From NCBI RefSeq assembly GCF_014698045.1, contig NZ_JACJSE010000029.1, forward strand, positions 16,223-80,222: a DNA stretch of 64,000 nt. Direction: 5' to 3'. The first letter of the stretch is position 1. Every line of letters begins with the position of its first letter. Positions 35,421-44,052 of this stretch are shown here, in pieces. Origin of the DNA: Aulosira sp. FACHB-615 (GTDB taxonomy: Bacteria; Cyanobacteriota; Cyanobacteriia; Cyanobacteriales; Nostocaceae). The translations under genes were made by a program, and so were the position numbers. A model generated the notes under the pieces. That model made no database searches and was not told where the DNA came from. It saw only the letters and a program-made list of their open reading frames with translations.

Positions 35421-35768
35421 TTAACCCACAGCATAATCACTCATTTCCCTCATAAAAGGCGGATAAAAACCTAGAACAATATCTTGTTTTGGTACGCCCA
35501 AATCAACTAAATCTGCTGCAATATCATGTTCTGTTGAATTGTAAAAAATCCAGATTTTCTCATTGCGAATATCAAGATGTATTAAACAATGATGCACCCA
35601 GCGTTTATGTAACCAACCTAGATGCACAATTTGATAGTGATGGCGCTGCGTATCAAAAATAGTTTCAACCTCAATCTCACCGTAAGCTGGCTTAACTTCT
35701 GCGTAACCAATCAACAATTGCTGTACAATTTGCTGGTAGTGCGTTAATTTATCCGTTAATCCTTCCAT
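35421..35768 (-). CDS. xisI: XisI-family protein (pair 1)
   Basis: A 115-residue member of the XisI family. The C-terminal motif QDIVLGFYPPFMREMSDYAVG and the central YQIVHLGWLHKRWVHHCLIH are diagnostic. The start overlaps the end of the xisH gene by 13 bases. XisI was named for control of excision of the fdxN element in Anabaena, yet hundreds of copies exist without an element. It may act as partner or antitoxin of XisH. Confidence 0.87.
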   Translation of the reverse strand: MEGLTDKLTHYQQIVQQLLIGYAEVKPAYGEIEVETIFDTQRHHYQIVHLGWLHKRWVHHCLIHLDIRNEKIWIFYNSTEHDIAADLVDLGVPKQDIVLGFYPPFMREMSDYAVG

Positions 35769-36199
35769 AGTAAAATTTGCTCCAATTCAATATCGTAAAC
35801 AATTATTTTTACGGAATTTTCTTGCAGCATTGAGGTGGGAAAATCCAGTTGAAAGAAGCTGTTATAGATTAGATTAGGTACAGCTAGATAGAGAATGCGA
35901 TCAGGGTCTCCACGGCGTAATGCAGCCCGATAGTTAATAAACTGACCTAGTGCTGTATGAAACTCAGAAATTGCCGATGCACTGGCTAAAAAACTTTTTA
36001 CTTCCACTGCAATTTTCTCATCTCCTCGCTCCGCAGCTAGTAATCTTTCTGCCCCCAAGTCAATTTCCATATCTACACCACCTACTTTAATCTGAAATGG
36101 ATCGTGAGTCACATTCCACCCATCTTTAGTAAGAGCCATCTTAACAACTTGATGAAAACGATCCTTAGCCACAAAAGAAGATTCGATATATAGGTGCAA
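35756..36199 (-). CDS. xisH: XisH-family protein (pair 1)
   Basis: A 147-residue member of the XisH family, whose fold is of PD-(D/E)XK nuclease type. The conserved core is visible: EIDLGAERLLAAERGDEKIA followed by VEVKSF, supplying the acidic residues and the E-x-K lysine. Then comes SEFHTALGQFINYRAAL. Pairs with xisI through a 13-base overlap, exactly as in pair 2 at 60928-61670. No recombinase gene (xisF) or element boundary is nearby. Confidence 0.87.
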   Translation of the reverse strand: MHLYIESSFVAKDRFHQVVKMALTKDGWNVTHDPFQIKVGGVDMEIDLGAERLLAAERGDEKIAVEVKSFLASASAISEFHTALGQFINYRAALRRGDPDRILYLAVPNLIYNSFFQLDFPTSMLQENSVKIIVYDIELEQILLWKD

Positions 36200-36389
36200 T
36201 TCAAACCTATCACACCCAGTAAAAGAGTGATATCACATAGAAGTGTAAACTGTGAGGAATGCTATGACTCAACAACTGCGATCGCCAACCGTCTCATAAC
36301 TATTGTAAGTTGACCGGAATCACACCAACCATCATCAACAACCGTCTTGGATAAGAGATATGATTAAGTGTGCATTGTGAATTGTTGAT

Positions 36390-37442
36390 ATGGTTACTCT
36401 GTCTCCCAGTCTACAAGCTAGACTCTCTCAACCTTTAAAAATCGGCTCGTTTGAGGTGAAAAGCCGGGTTTTACAATCGCCTTTATCTGGGGTGACAGAT
36501 TTGGTGTTTCGTCGGCTAGTGCGTCGCTATGCACCAGATTCGATGATGTATACCGAAATGGTCAATGCCACGGGACTGCACTATGTGAAGCAGTTACCCA
36601 AAATTATGGAAGTTGACCCTAACGAACGCCCAATTAGTATCCAGTTGTTTGACTGTCGCCCTGATTTTTTAGCTGAAGCAGCCGTGAAAGCTGTGGCGGA
36701 AGGGGCTGATACTGTTGATATTAATATGGGATGTCCGGTAAATAAAATTACCAAAAATGGCGGTGGTTCTTCGCTGTTGCGTCAGCCGGAAGTTGCTGAA
36801 GCCATTGTGCGGGAAGTTGTGAAAGCTGTGGATGTACCAGTAACAGTTAAAACCCGAATTGGTTGGAATGACAAGGAAATCACTATTCTCGATTTTGCCA
36901 AGCGGATGGAAGATGCAGGGGCGAAAATGATTACTGTGCATGGACGCACCCGCGCTCAAGGTTACAATGGTAACGCCCGTTGGGAATGGATAGCCCGTGT
37001 GAAAGAAGTGCTATCGATACCTGTAATTGGCAATGGCGATATATTTTCTGTGGAAGCCGCAGTAAAATGCTTAGAGGAAACTGGCGCTGATGGTGTGATG
37101 TGTTCGCGCGGAACTTTGGGTTATCCCTTTTTGGTAGGCGAAGTTGACCACTTCTTAAAAACTGGCGAACTTTTACCGCCACCAACCCCAATTCAACGTT
37201 TAGAATGCGCCAGAGATCATTTACAAGCTTTATGGGAATATAAAGGCGATCGCGGTGTTCGTCAAGCTCGTAAACACATGACTTGGTACGCTAAAGGATT
37301 CATCGGCGCGGCTGAGTTACGCGGACAATTAAGTGTGATTGAAACAGTCCAGCAAGGTTTAGATTTAATTGACCGCGCTATGGAAAAATTAGCATCTGGT
37401 TATGAGGTTTTGGAAGAAACTACTAGTTTTCAGATGGTTTAG
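36390..37442 (+). CDS. dusB: tRNA-dihydrouridine synthase (DusB type)
   Basis: A 350-residue flavin enzyme with a TIM barrel. N-terminal VLQSPLSGVTDLVFRRLVRR, the active-site cysteine C115 in INMGCPVNKITKNGGGSSLL and the phosphate-binding VIGNGDIF and MCSRGTLGYPF are all present. It reduces uridines of tRNA to dihydrouridine with NADPH and FMN. The length fits the family. It stands alone on its strand. Confidence 0.92.
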   Translation: MVTLSPSLQARLSQPLKIGSFEVKSRVLQSPLSGVTDLVFRRLVRRYAPDSMMYTEMVNATGLHYVKQLPKIMEVDPNERPISIQLFDCRPDFLAEAAVKAVAEGADTVDINMGCPVNKITKNGGGSSLLRQPEVAEAIVREVVKAVDVPVTVKTRIGWNDKEITILDFAKRMEDAGAKMITVHGRTRAQGYNGNARWEWIARVKEVLSIPVIGNGDIFSVEAAVKCLEETGADGVMCSRGTLGYPFLVGEVDHFLKTGELLPPPTPIQRLECARDHLQALWEYKGDRGVRQARKHMTWYAKGFIGAAELRGQLSVIETVQQGLDLIDRAMEKLASGYEVLEETTSFQMV

Positions 37443-37512
37443 AAGGGGGATGAGGGAGACAGGGGGGACAAGGGAGACAAGGGAGATGAGGGGGACAAGG
37501 GGGATGGAAGTT
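37443..37512. repeat. GGGGACAAG-type tandem repeats
   Basis: After the dus stop codon, 37443-37507 consists of near-tandem GGGGGACAAGG and GGGAGACAAGG units. The same unit occurs at 12570-12590, 42583-42612 and, inverted, at 18888-18935 and 33008-33045. They are low-complexity intergenic repeats of this genome. Confidence 0.6.
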
Positions 37513-37592
37513 TGTGTGTAGGTAAACAAAAACTCTTAAATTCTTACCCCCCTACACCCTTACACCCAACCTCAACAGACTGTGACATACTC

Positions 37593-38870
37593 TCAACTCT
37601 CTAACATCTGCCGTGCAAACTCAATCGCATCTGTAGCTGTAGCAATTTTACCTTCTGCTTGAGCGATCGCAATCTCGGTCAGTAGTTCTCCGACAACTGG
37701 CGAGGCTGGAATATTTAGTGCTAACATTAGTTGTTTACCACTCACTAGTTGAGTGGGATGAGCGACCAGATCATCAGGGTTAAGGTAGCGGCTGATCAAA
37801 GGTGAGTAAACCAACAGTGATTTGTCGCCTGACATCGCCTCTACCAAAGTATCTTGTGCTACCGCCAATAATACGACAACAGGAAAGACATGACCTGCTT
37901 CTTGGAACAAAAAATATTGTTCTCGGATAGACTTGTTGGTAGATTTTAACTGCGGAAATAATTTCAAAGCCGTTGTCACAGCGCGAATTTCAGCACGGCT
38001 ATAGGTGAGTTCTTGGAGTTCTAATTCGGCAACTCCGGGGTTACTATCTACAAGACAAGCAAGTTTGGCAATACCTAACCAAGTGGTTTTCACAGTATCA
38101 CGCACATATTGTTGTAATTCTGCACCAAATTGCGGTGCAAGGATGGCTGAAGTTGTGTCAACGGCGGCGAGTTTATCAAAGCTTTCGGCTGTAGCATTTT
38201 TGAAGAAGTGAGAAAGTAAACCATCTTTCCCGGCGTTGGTTAACCAGGGCGTACCTTGGGGACTGGCTAAAAGATAACCTATTTCGGTACGGACTCGTTC
38301 AGCTGCGACTGTGTGGAGGTGTGATGCTAAGGTGCGAATTGTGTTTTGTGTAGTTGGTTCAATAGTAAAATTCAGTTGAGCGGCTTGGCGATATGCACGC
38401 ATTAACCGTAAAGGGTCATCTGCGAGGTTGGCTGGTGATACCATGCGTAAAAGACTTTGCTGTAAATCAGCACAACCTTGCAACGGGTCGATGATTTCTT
38501 GGGTGTGGGGATTATAGGCGATCGCATTAATTGTAAAATCACGTCTATGCAAGTCAGTTTCTAAGCTATTGCCTTCTTGTTGGGCAAAGTCAGCCGTGGC
38601 TTGGGGAAATACTACACGGGCAATTTTGCGTTCTGCGTCGAGTAAGACAAAGCCAGCTTGATAACGTTTAGCGATCGCTCTCGCTACCTGCACCGCATCC
38701 GATGGTATCACAAAGTCAAGATCCCAATATTCACGGGTTCTGCCTAAAATTGCATCACGCACCGCACCACCTACCATGTAAGCTGGTTGTGGTAAGCATT
38801 CCAAACTAAAAGGCCAATTTTGTGGCGCGAGAATTGCAGAAACAGAACTGTGCATTGTAATAAAAATCAA
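37593..38870 (-). CDS. cca: CCA tRNA nucleotidyltransferase / poly(A) polymerase family
   Basis: A 425-residue class II nucleotidyltransferase. The head domain has VGGAVRDAILGR and the metal-binding DLD in YWDLDFVIP. The neck carries LHRRDFTINAIAY and DPLRLMRAYR, the nucleotide-recognition region. It adds or repairs the CCA end of tRNA. In cyanobacteria this family may be split between CC- and A-adding enzymes, which the sequence does not resolve. Start at 38870 or at the ATG 15 bases later. Confidence 0.88.
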   Translation of the reverse strand: MIFITMHSSVSAILAPQNWPFSLECLPQPAYMVGGAVRDAILGRTREYWDLDFVIPSDAVQVARAIAKRYQAGFVLLDAERKIARVVFPQATADFAQQEGNSLETDLHRRDFTINAIAYNPHTQEIIDPLQGCADLQQSLLRMVSPANLADDPLRLMRAYRQAAQLNFTIEPTTQNTIRTLASHLHTVAAERVRTEIGYLLASPQGTPWLTNAGKDGLLSHFFKNATAESFDKLAAVDTTSAILAPQFGAELQQYVRDTVKTTWLGIAKLACLVDSNPGVAELELQELTYSRAEIRAVTTALKLFPQLKSTNKSIREQYFLFQEAGHVFPVVVLLAVAQDTLVEAMSGDKSLLVYSPLISRYLNPDDLVAHPTQLVSGKQLMLALNIPASPVVGELLTEIAIAQAEGKIATATDAIEFARQMLES

Positions 38871-38940
38871 CCCGGCAACTAGTGAAGAATAGCTTTGCTT
38901 ACGCTAGATTAGCAATAAAGCTCCTGGAGTTGGTTATATT

Positions 38941-39189
38941 ATGTGTATTTGCGTGAACTGCCAATACGTAGACCGTTGTGTAACCTATCATGCTGTAGAA
39001 ACCCAACACCAACAGCCTCATTTAACTGAGAACCCGACTTTTGACCCTAATGAACCCTCTATTAACGTTAACATCCGTACTAAAGAAGATGTGATTGAAA
39101 TGGAATGGGATGTTGTTGGTTGTCTTAGCTTTAAGCAAGAAATGGGTAAATGGGCGAAATTGCGTCCCGGTGAACTAGTACCGACGTGA
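38941..39189 (+). CDS. ycf34: Ycf34 family iron-sulfur protein
   Basis: An 82-residue protein of the Ycf34 family of cyanobacteria and red algal plastids. The N-terminal CICVNCQYVDRC supplies four cysteines, in line with the iron-sulfur cluster reported for this family. The conserved end WDVVGCLSFKQEMGKWAKL is present. It has been connected with photosynthetic electron flow. Divergent from cca with a 70-bp gap. Confidence 0.9.
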   Translation: MCICVNCQYVDRCVTYHAVETQHQQPHLTENPTFDPNEPSINVNIRTKEDVIEMEWDVVGCLSFKQEMGKWAKLRPGELVPT

Positions 39190-39303
39190 TGAAGATGATA
39201 GGTAAATTATCAACGACTACTGCGATTTCTTGTAGTAGTCGTCTATTTTTATGGTTGAATAAATATCACGCCAACTCTAGGAAAATTAATATAATTACTC
39301 GCT

Positions 39304-39954
39304 TTGACCACAGAATTAACCACTCTACCACCCCAGCAATACGCTTTATCCCTGCATACAACCACACCAGAATTAGGTTTTGCCATTAGTAATTTTGCTG
39401 GCGAAACTCGCACAAATGTTTGGAATTTAGGGCGTGATTTATCTAGTTATATACATCAATATTTAATTGATTTTATCCAACCACAAACTTGGGCAGATTT
39501 AGAATTTATTGCTGTTGCTAAAGGGCCAGGCGGCTTTACGGGAACTCGTATTGGTGTAGTTCTCGCCCGTACTTTAGGGCAACAATTAAATATTCCCGTG
39601 TTTGCCATTTCAACATTAGCGGCGGTAGCTTGGTCATATAAAAATCATACTCAAAAAGCGATCGCTGTGGAAATGCCAGCACAACGAGGTAAAGTATTTG
39701 GTGCGATTTATCAAGTTAATTCTCACACTTCAGAAATTACAGCCTTATTTCCTGATACAGTACTAACCCCAGAAGCTTGGCAAGAAACTTTAACTAATAG
39801 CAATACTGAGTATCAGTTAATTCATGCGACCTCTGGTTTAGCTGCAACTGTCACAAATATTTTGGAACTTTCTTATCTAGAATGGCGACAAGGAAAACGC
39901 CCTCAGTGGTCAGAAGCTTTACCTTATTATGGACAACATCCAGTAGAAATTTAA
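39304..39954 (+). CDS. tsaB: tRNA threonylcarbamoyladenosine biosynthesis protein TsaB
   Basis: A 216-residue ASKHA-fold protein started by TTG at 39304. The signature KGPGGFTGTRIGVVLARTLG is present, and the N-terminal strand LSLHTTTPELGFAI matches the usual LAIDTSTEA pattern. It dimerises with TsaD in the complex making t6A37 on tRNAs. The conserved region would allow only this early start. Confidence 0.85.
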   Translation: MTTELTTLPPQQYALSLHTTTPELGFAISNFAGETRTNVWNLGRDLSSYIHQYLIDFIQPQTWADLEFIAVAKGPGGFTGTRIGVVLARTLGQQLNIPVFAISTLAAVAWSYKNHTQKAIAVEMPAQRGKVFGAIYQVNSHTSEITALFPDTVLTPEAWQETLTNSNTEYQLIHATSGLAATVTNILELSYLEWRQGKRPQWSEALPYYGQHPVEI

Positions 39955-40083
39955 AAACACTGGCATTTCTCCACATTATAGTTATACTGCTGTCATCACT
40001 ACGCAAAATTCGTAAGCTACAACTAAAATAATTACGGATAAATAAATATGTGCTTAATACATTATTAATTGAGGAGTATCGAT

Positions 40084-40974
40084 GTGTTTAGCCCAAAATT
40101 ATGGCAATTTTTAACCGCAGGAACTATTACACTGGTTGGTGCTGGTGGTGGCTTGAGTCTCACAGGGTTATTACTCAAAAATCCCCTTAACATTCCTTTA
40201 CTATTGACTCAATCAGTAGATAAGAAATCAGCAGTCACTACACAAAATGCCAGTTTAAATACGACCAAACAAACTGTATCAAAGGAATTTCAAGGACAAA
40301 CCATTTATCAAGCTAAATTACCCACAACAGATAAAGTTATTGCCTTAACTTTTGATGATGGCCCAGGGCCAAAAAATACGACACAAATATTAGAAATTCT
40401 TAAACAAAATCATATTAAAGCAACATTTTTTTTAATCGGGCAAATGGTTAGTTACCATCCCCAAATTGTTAAACAAATTGCCGCCGAAGGTCATGTCTTG
40501 GGCAACCATACATGGCATCATTGGTATCGTCGGATGGATGTAGCCACCGCCGCGAGTGAAATTAATCGCACAGCAGATTTGATTTATCAACTTACCGGAG
40601 TGAAAACCACATTATTTCGTCCTCCTGGTGGTTTTCTGCACAATGGCTTAGTGGATTATGCCAAAAGTCAAAAGTATGCAATCATTATGTGGTCTGATGA
40701 GTCGGGAGACTCTCAACGTCATGGTCAAACTCCAACATTAATTAAAAATGTTGTCAAAAGTGCCAAACCCGGTGGAATTGTGTTGATGCACGACGGTGGC
40801 GGCAATCGTTCTCGCACTGTGAAGGCACTACCGCAAATTATTGCAGATTTAAAGGCGAAAGGCTATAAGTTTGTCACCATCCCGGAATTGCTGGAAATGG
40901 AAACCCAAGCCAAAGGTGTAGTCACAGCCGAATCTTCTATAGTTACCAAAGATGGACATTCTCATCGTCAATGA
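40084..40974 (+). CDS. Exported polysaccharide deacetylase (NodB type)
   Basis: About 296 residues from a GTG at 40084, chosen because GAGGAG lies at 40071-40076 with seven bases spacing. A TTG five codons upstream is inside that ribosome binding site. A membrane anchor or signal (LTAGTITLVGAGGGLSLTGLLL) precedes a NodB domain with TFDDGP, the metal-binding HTWHH, RPPGG and VLMHDGGG. It should remove acetyl groups from N-acetylglucosamine in peptidoglycan or an exopolysaccharide in the envelope. Confidence 0.88.
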   Translation: MFSPKLWQFLTAGTITLVGAGGGLSLTGLLLKNPLNIPLLLTQSVDKKSAVTTQNASLNTTKQTVSKEFQGQTIYQAKLPTTDKVIALTFDDGPGPKNTTQILEILKQNHIKATFFLIGQMVSYHPQIVKQIAAEGHVLGNHTWHHWYRRMDVATAASEINRTADLIYQLTGVKTTLFRPPGGFLHNGLVDYAKSQKYAIIMWSDESGDSQRHGQTPTLIKNVVKSAKPGGIVLMHDGGGNRSRTVKALPQIIADLKAKGYKFVTIPELLEMETQAKGVVTAESSIVTKDGHSHRQ

Positions 40975-41311
40975 TTCACAGGACTTACGCAAAAGTATAA
41001 AGAAACGAACCGCAAAGAACGCAAAGGACACGAAGTGATCAGAGTTTGAAAGATTTCTTGCGTAAGTCCTAATTCATTCGGGCGGGGTGAAAAAGGTATC
41101 TGAAAGGAGAGGGAACGGGGAACCGGGAAGAGTGTAGGGTGCAGGGGAAGAATGTTGACCCAACACTCATACCATTTCACTTTAAATATAATACATATCG
41201 GTAAGCAGCGCCTCGACTTCGCTCGGCGACCGGAAGCAGAAATACAGAGGAAGTGATTTGTATCAGTAATTTCGTGAATTGGTATCAGTACTTTGCTATG
41301 ATCCTCGGCGG
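40975..41311. other. Intergenic region with MITE-like element and repeats
   Basis: 40980-41070 is described separately. 41084-41155 is purine-rich repeat sequence (GAACGGGGAACCGGGAAG). 41200-41240 holds a palindromic repeat with CGACTTCGCTCGGCGACCGG. No gene is visible. Confidence 0.5.
40980..41070. mobile_element. 91-bp MITE-like element with perfect 13-bp inverted ends
   Basis: AGGACTTACGCAA (40980-40992) and TTGCGTAAGTCCT (41058-41070) are perfect inverted repeats. The interior (CGAACCGCAAAGAACGCAAA, GGACACGAAG) has no reading frame. A degraded relative lies at 31228-31325 and a single end copy at 23085-23096. It is a non-autonomous repeat or REP-like family of this genome. Confidence 0.65.
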
Positions 41312-42487
41312 TTATGTCAACATGACCAACTGCTGCTTGATCAAGGTTCTCACTCCATCCAAAGTTAATTGCACATTTGCTAAAATTTCCCCTACTTTTG
41401 CTTGTCCATTACAGGCTTGCATAAACTCAAACTCTGCTGTGGACAAGTTGACAATTTGGTAGTCGTAATTAAAGATACATTGACTAGGAAAGCCATCAAT
41501 ACAAGGGTTTAATTCTGGGATAGCTGATAACAACTTGTCATCACTTGACCAGTCGGCTTTAGCTAGGGGAGGACGACCAAGGAAAAATTCGTAATGGGTA
41601 ACTTCTGGGTCGAGTAATTCTATTAAACGATATAACTGACGTTCGCTGAGATTTTCTGCCCGTTCAATTAACTCTGGTGCTTTCCCTAAAAGTCTATCTA
41701 ACTGCCAAAAACCAGGATTGGAAAAGCCGATAAATTCTAACTCAGAAGCATCAATTAATTCAAATAACGTCTCAACATTGTAATCAACTTCTTGGGGATG
41801 AACGTACATATCTGCAAAACATTCATCGCGCTGGTTTTCCATTGCCCAGCGTTGTTTTTCGTATTTGACAATTCGATTGTTTTCTGGTAAGGAGGAAAAT
41901 ATTTTGCGTCCGACTTGCACACCATCACGGTAGTCGCCGCGCTTGTCGCCTTGGAGAAGGGCGATCGCTTTTTGCATAAGTTGAATTTCCCAACGTCCCA
42001 ACTCACCATACACAAAAATGTGCATAATTCCGCCTGGGGCTAATTTCTTAGCTAAAGCTTGAATACCGCGAATTGGGTCTGGTAGGTGATGCAAAACCCC
42101 GACGCAATTAATTAAGTCAAATTCACCGGGTAACTGTTCCACATCATAGATGCTGAGGTGATGAAATTCTACACGGTTCGCACCGGAACGCTGACAACGT
42201 TCTTGCGCCACAGCCAAAGCACCCGCACTCAAGTCAATCCCAACTACAGAAGCTTGGGGGTTGAGATGAACCAAGTATTCTGTACCTACACCTGTACCGC
42301 AGCCAGCATCTAAAATGCGGATGTCTTGCTTTTGCGGCTTTTGACCTGTACAGAAGCTATAAGCTGCTAACCAATTCCAACGCCAGTTATAACCCGGAGG
42401 TGGTTCATCTAGCAGGGGTTCTGGGGGAAAGGGATAGGTATTGTAGAGTTTGGCAACAGCAGCACTTACACTTTGAGAATCTGACAT
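41312..42487 (-). CDS. Class I SAM-dependent methyltransferase with extra C-terminal domain
   Basis: About 391 residues from the ATG at 42487; another ATG lies 12 bases upstream. The SAM motif ILDAGCGTGVGTEYL at about 58-72, VVGIDLSAGAL and the motif-IV region INCVGVLHHLPDP belong to the Methyltransf_11/25 type. A middle region binds no known domain. The last 80 residues (FNYDYQIVNLSTAEFEFMQACNG, LDGVRTLIKQQLVML) resemble a PqqD-like or winged-helix domain. The substrate is unknown. Confidence 0.8.
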   Translation of the reverse strand: MSDSQSVSAAVAKLYNTYPFPPEPLLDEPPPGYNWRWNWLAAYSFCTGQKPQKQDIRILDAGCGTGVGTEYLVHLNPQASVVGIDLSAGALAVAQERCQRSGANRVEFHHLSIYDVEQLPGEFDLINCVGVLHHLPDPIRGIQALAKKLAPGGIMHIFVYGELGRWEIQLMQKAIALLQGDKRGDYRDGVQVGRKIFSSLPENNRIVKYEKQRWAMENQRDECFADMYVHPQEVDYNVETLFELIDASELEFIGFSNPGFWQLDRLLGKAPELIERAENLSERQLYRLIELLDPEVTHYEFFLGRPPLAKADWSSDDKLLSAIPELNPCIDGFPSQCIFNYDYQIVNLSTAEFEFMQACNGQAKVGEILANVQLTLDGVRTLIKQQLVMLT

Positions 42488-42823
42488 GATCAACAACATC
42501 GCAGCATTTCTGAGTTTATCGAAATGCTGGACATTTGTGGTAGGGATTTTTAGGGATTAGGGGCTGGAGGTTAGAGGTTAGGGGGGACAAGGGGGACAAG
42601 GGGGACAAGGGGGAGAACTTAGAACTTACACTTCGACTACTTCGGCTGCGCTCAGTACAAGTGCGCTCAGTGTACAACACTTAACCCGGATTTCTCACCA
42701 CACCTTTCAAAGCCTGTGCAGGGGAGCAGGGGAGAATGAAGGTACTCTCTCCCCTGCCCCTCCGCACCTCTGCCCCTCTGCCCCATCAAACGCCTGAAGC
42801 TTGTGAGAAATGCGGGTTAACAC
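42488..42823. other. Repeat-filled intergenic region
   Basis: 42575-42612 has GGGGGACAAG tandem units and 42616-42675 a palindromic repeat (CTTCGACTACTTCGGCTGCG, TGCGCTCAGTG). 42681-42820 is a MITE-like element listed separately. No gene is visible. Confidence 0.55.
42681..42820. mobile_element. 140-bp MITE-like element
   Basis: TTAACCCGGATTTCTCAC (42681-42698) and GTGAGAAATGCGGGTTAA (42803-42820) are 18-bp inverted repeats with one mismatch. The interior (CAGGGGAGCAGGGGAG and CTCCCCTGCCCCTCCGC) is itself partly self-complementary. A related fragment (TTGTGAGAAATC) occurs just upstream of frtR at 20338-20351. No coding capacity. Confidence 0.55.
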
Positions 42824-43207
42824 TCATCGTTCTTGGTAATCTTCGGAGGATTTTGGGTCTAGTTCCCAGCGACGATCATCGCGTTGTTCGAGAATTTCGT
42901 TGGTACGGAGGAAGGCGCGATCGCTCATTTCTAAACCAACGGCTGCTTCAATTTCTTCGGTAACATCTTGTTCAGGAACGGCGACAGTACCACCAACAGC
43001 TTCATCGCCTACGGTATCTTGCCAGTAAGTATAACCGTCTTGAGTGGTGACTTCGGGGCTATCGGGATACTCTGGGGTAGTTTGATCAAGCGATCGCTCA
43101 CCAATATTGTACCCTGGTAATTCTTTGACTCCAGTGCCGTAAGATTCAGTAATTTCTTGTGGTAAATCTTCTGAATTAACTTCAGGATGCTGATTTTTTT
43201 CTGTCAT
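42824..43207 (-). CDS. DUF6335-type acidic protein
   Basis: About 127 residues from the ATG at 43207 (an ATG at 43237 adds ten). Strongly acidic with ITESYGTGVKELPGYNIGER, the central PEVTTQDGYTYWQDTVGDEA, and the end LEQRDDRRWELDPKSSEDYQ. This resembles the cyanobacterial DUF6335 family. Function is unknown; the acidic and glycine/proline-rich composition suggests a flexible soluble protein. It sits at the left of a series of stress-type genes. Confidence 0.65.
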   Translation of the reverse strand: MTEKNQHPEVNSEDLPQEITESYGTGVKELPGYNIGERSLDQTTPEYPDSPEVTTQDGYTYWQDTVGDEAVGGTVAVPEQDVTEEIEAAVGLEMSDRAFLRTNEILEQRDDRRWELDPKSSEDYQER

Positions 43208-43514
43208 ATATATCTGCCTTTTCTGCATCCTTACCATAACGTTTTTATTAATAAAATTTGTCTGACTTTGGATGTATGACTTTAGTAGTAAAAAAATCTA
43301 TCCCCTTAGAACGAAGTTAATGTAATTTTTACAGCCTAATCTTATAAGAGTAAATTCAAGGTTAAGCTACTTGTAGTTGAATCTGTTAGTTATGAGTTAG
43401 AAGTACTCAACCCACACAACAAGCCCCTTAATTTCTTCTAAACTCATAACTTTTTTTTGGTAAAAATTTCTCATACTCAAATAAGTATTGAGGTAATTTT
43501 AGTGGAGGTTAAAA
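43208..43514. other. Intergenic region upstream of the DUF2267 gene
   Basis: 307 AT-rich bases with no gene or clear repeat. The ribosome binding site GGAGG of the next gene is at 43504-43508, six bases from its GTG start. Confidence 0.45.
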
Positions 43515-43910
43515 GTGGAATATCACGAGTTTATTACCCATGTCCAAAGTCTCTCTCAATCTAATTCTCGTGAGGAGGCGGAACTTGCTACTCGTGCAAC
43601 TCTAGAAACTATTAAAGAACGTATTGCAGAAAGTGAAATTCAAGATTTAGCTGCACAACTTCCACAGGAACTAAGTGATTATTTACAAGCACAAACACAA
43701 GCAAGTATTCAAAGTTTTCATCTCCAAGAGTTTATTCAACGTGTTAGCCAAAAAGAACATATAGAACCTACTACTACTGCAATTCATGTCCGAGCAGTTT
43801 TCGCTGTGTTGCAAAATGCCATCAAGCCTGAAATTTTTTCTCGGTTTCACGCCCATTTTAGTCACGATTACGAAGAACTATTTCCTGCACCATCTACTAG
43901 TGAAGTATGA
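43515..43910 (+). CDS. DUF2267 protein
   Basis: A 131-residue helical protein starting at GTG with GGAGG six bases upstream. It shows the DUF2267 pattern: EYHEFITHVQSLSQSNSREE, ATLETIKERIAESEIQDLAAQLP and, in the second half, FIQRVSQKE and AVFAVLQNAIKPEIFSRF. Members are widespread in stress-related clusters of cyanobacteria and proteobacteria; the biochemical role is not known. Confidence 0.82.
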   Translation: MEYHEFITHVQSLSQSNSREEAELATRATLETIKERIAESEIQDLAAQLPQELSDYLQAQTQASIQSFHLQEFIQRVSQKEHIEPTTTAIHVRAVFAVLQNAIKPEIFSRFHAHFSHDYEELFPAPSTSEV

Positions 43911-44052
43911 AAGTTTTCCTGAGATTATATGATTCGTGATTTTTAGAACATTTTTCATCTCAATAAATTACATTCCTCTAATCTCTAGCCTCTATTGGCT
44001 GGTAATTGATCAATTTTCACCCAATTAACAATTAAGCAAAATAGGTAATTCC

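Noticed and set aside
35421..36199. A developmentally excised element suggested by xisHI
   Set aside because: No site-specific recombinase gene and no element-like boundary repeats were seen near either xisHI pair.
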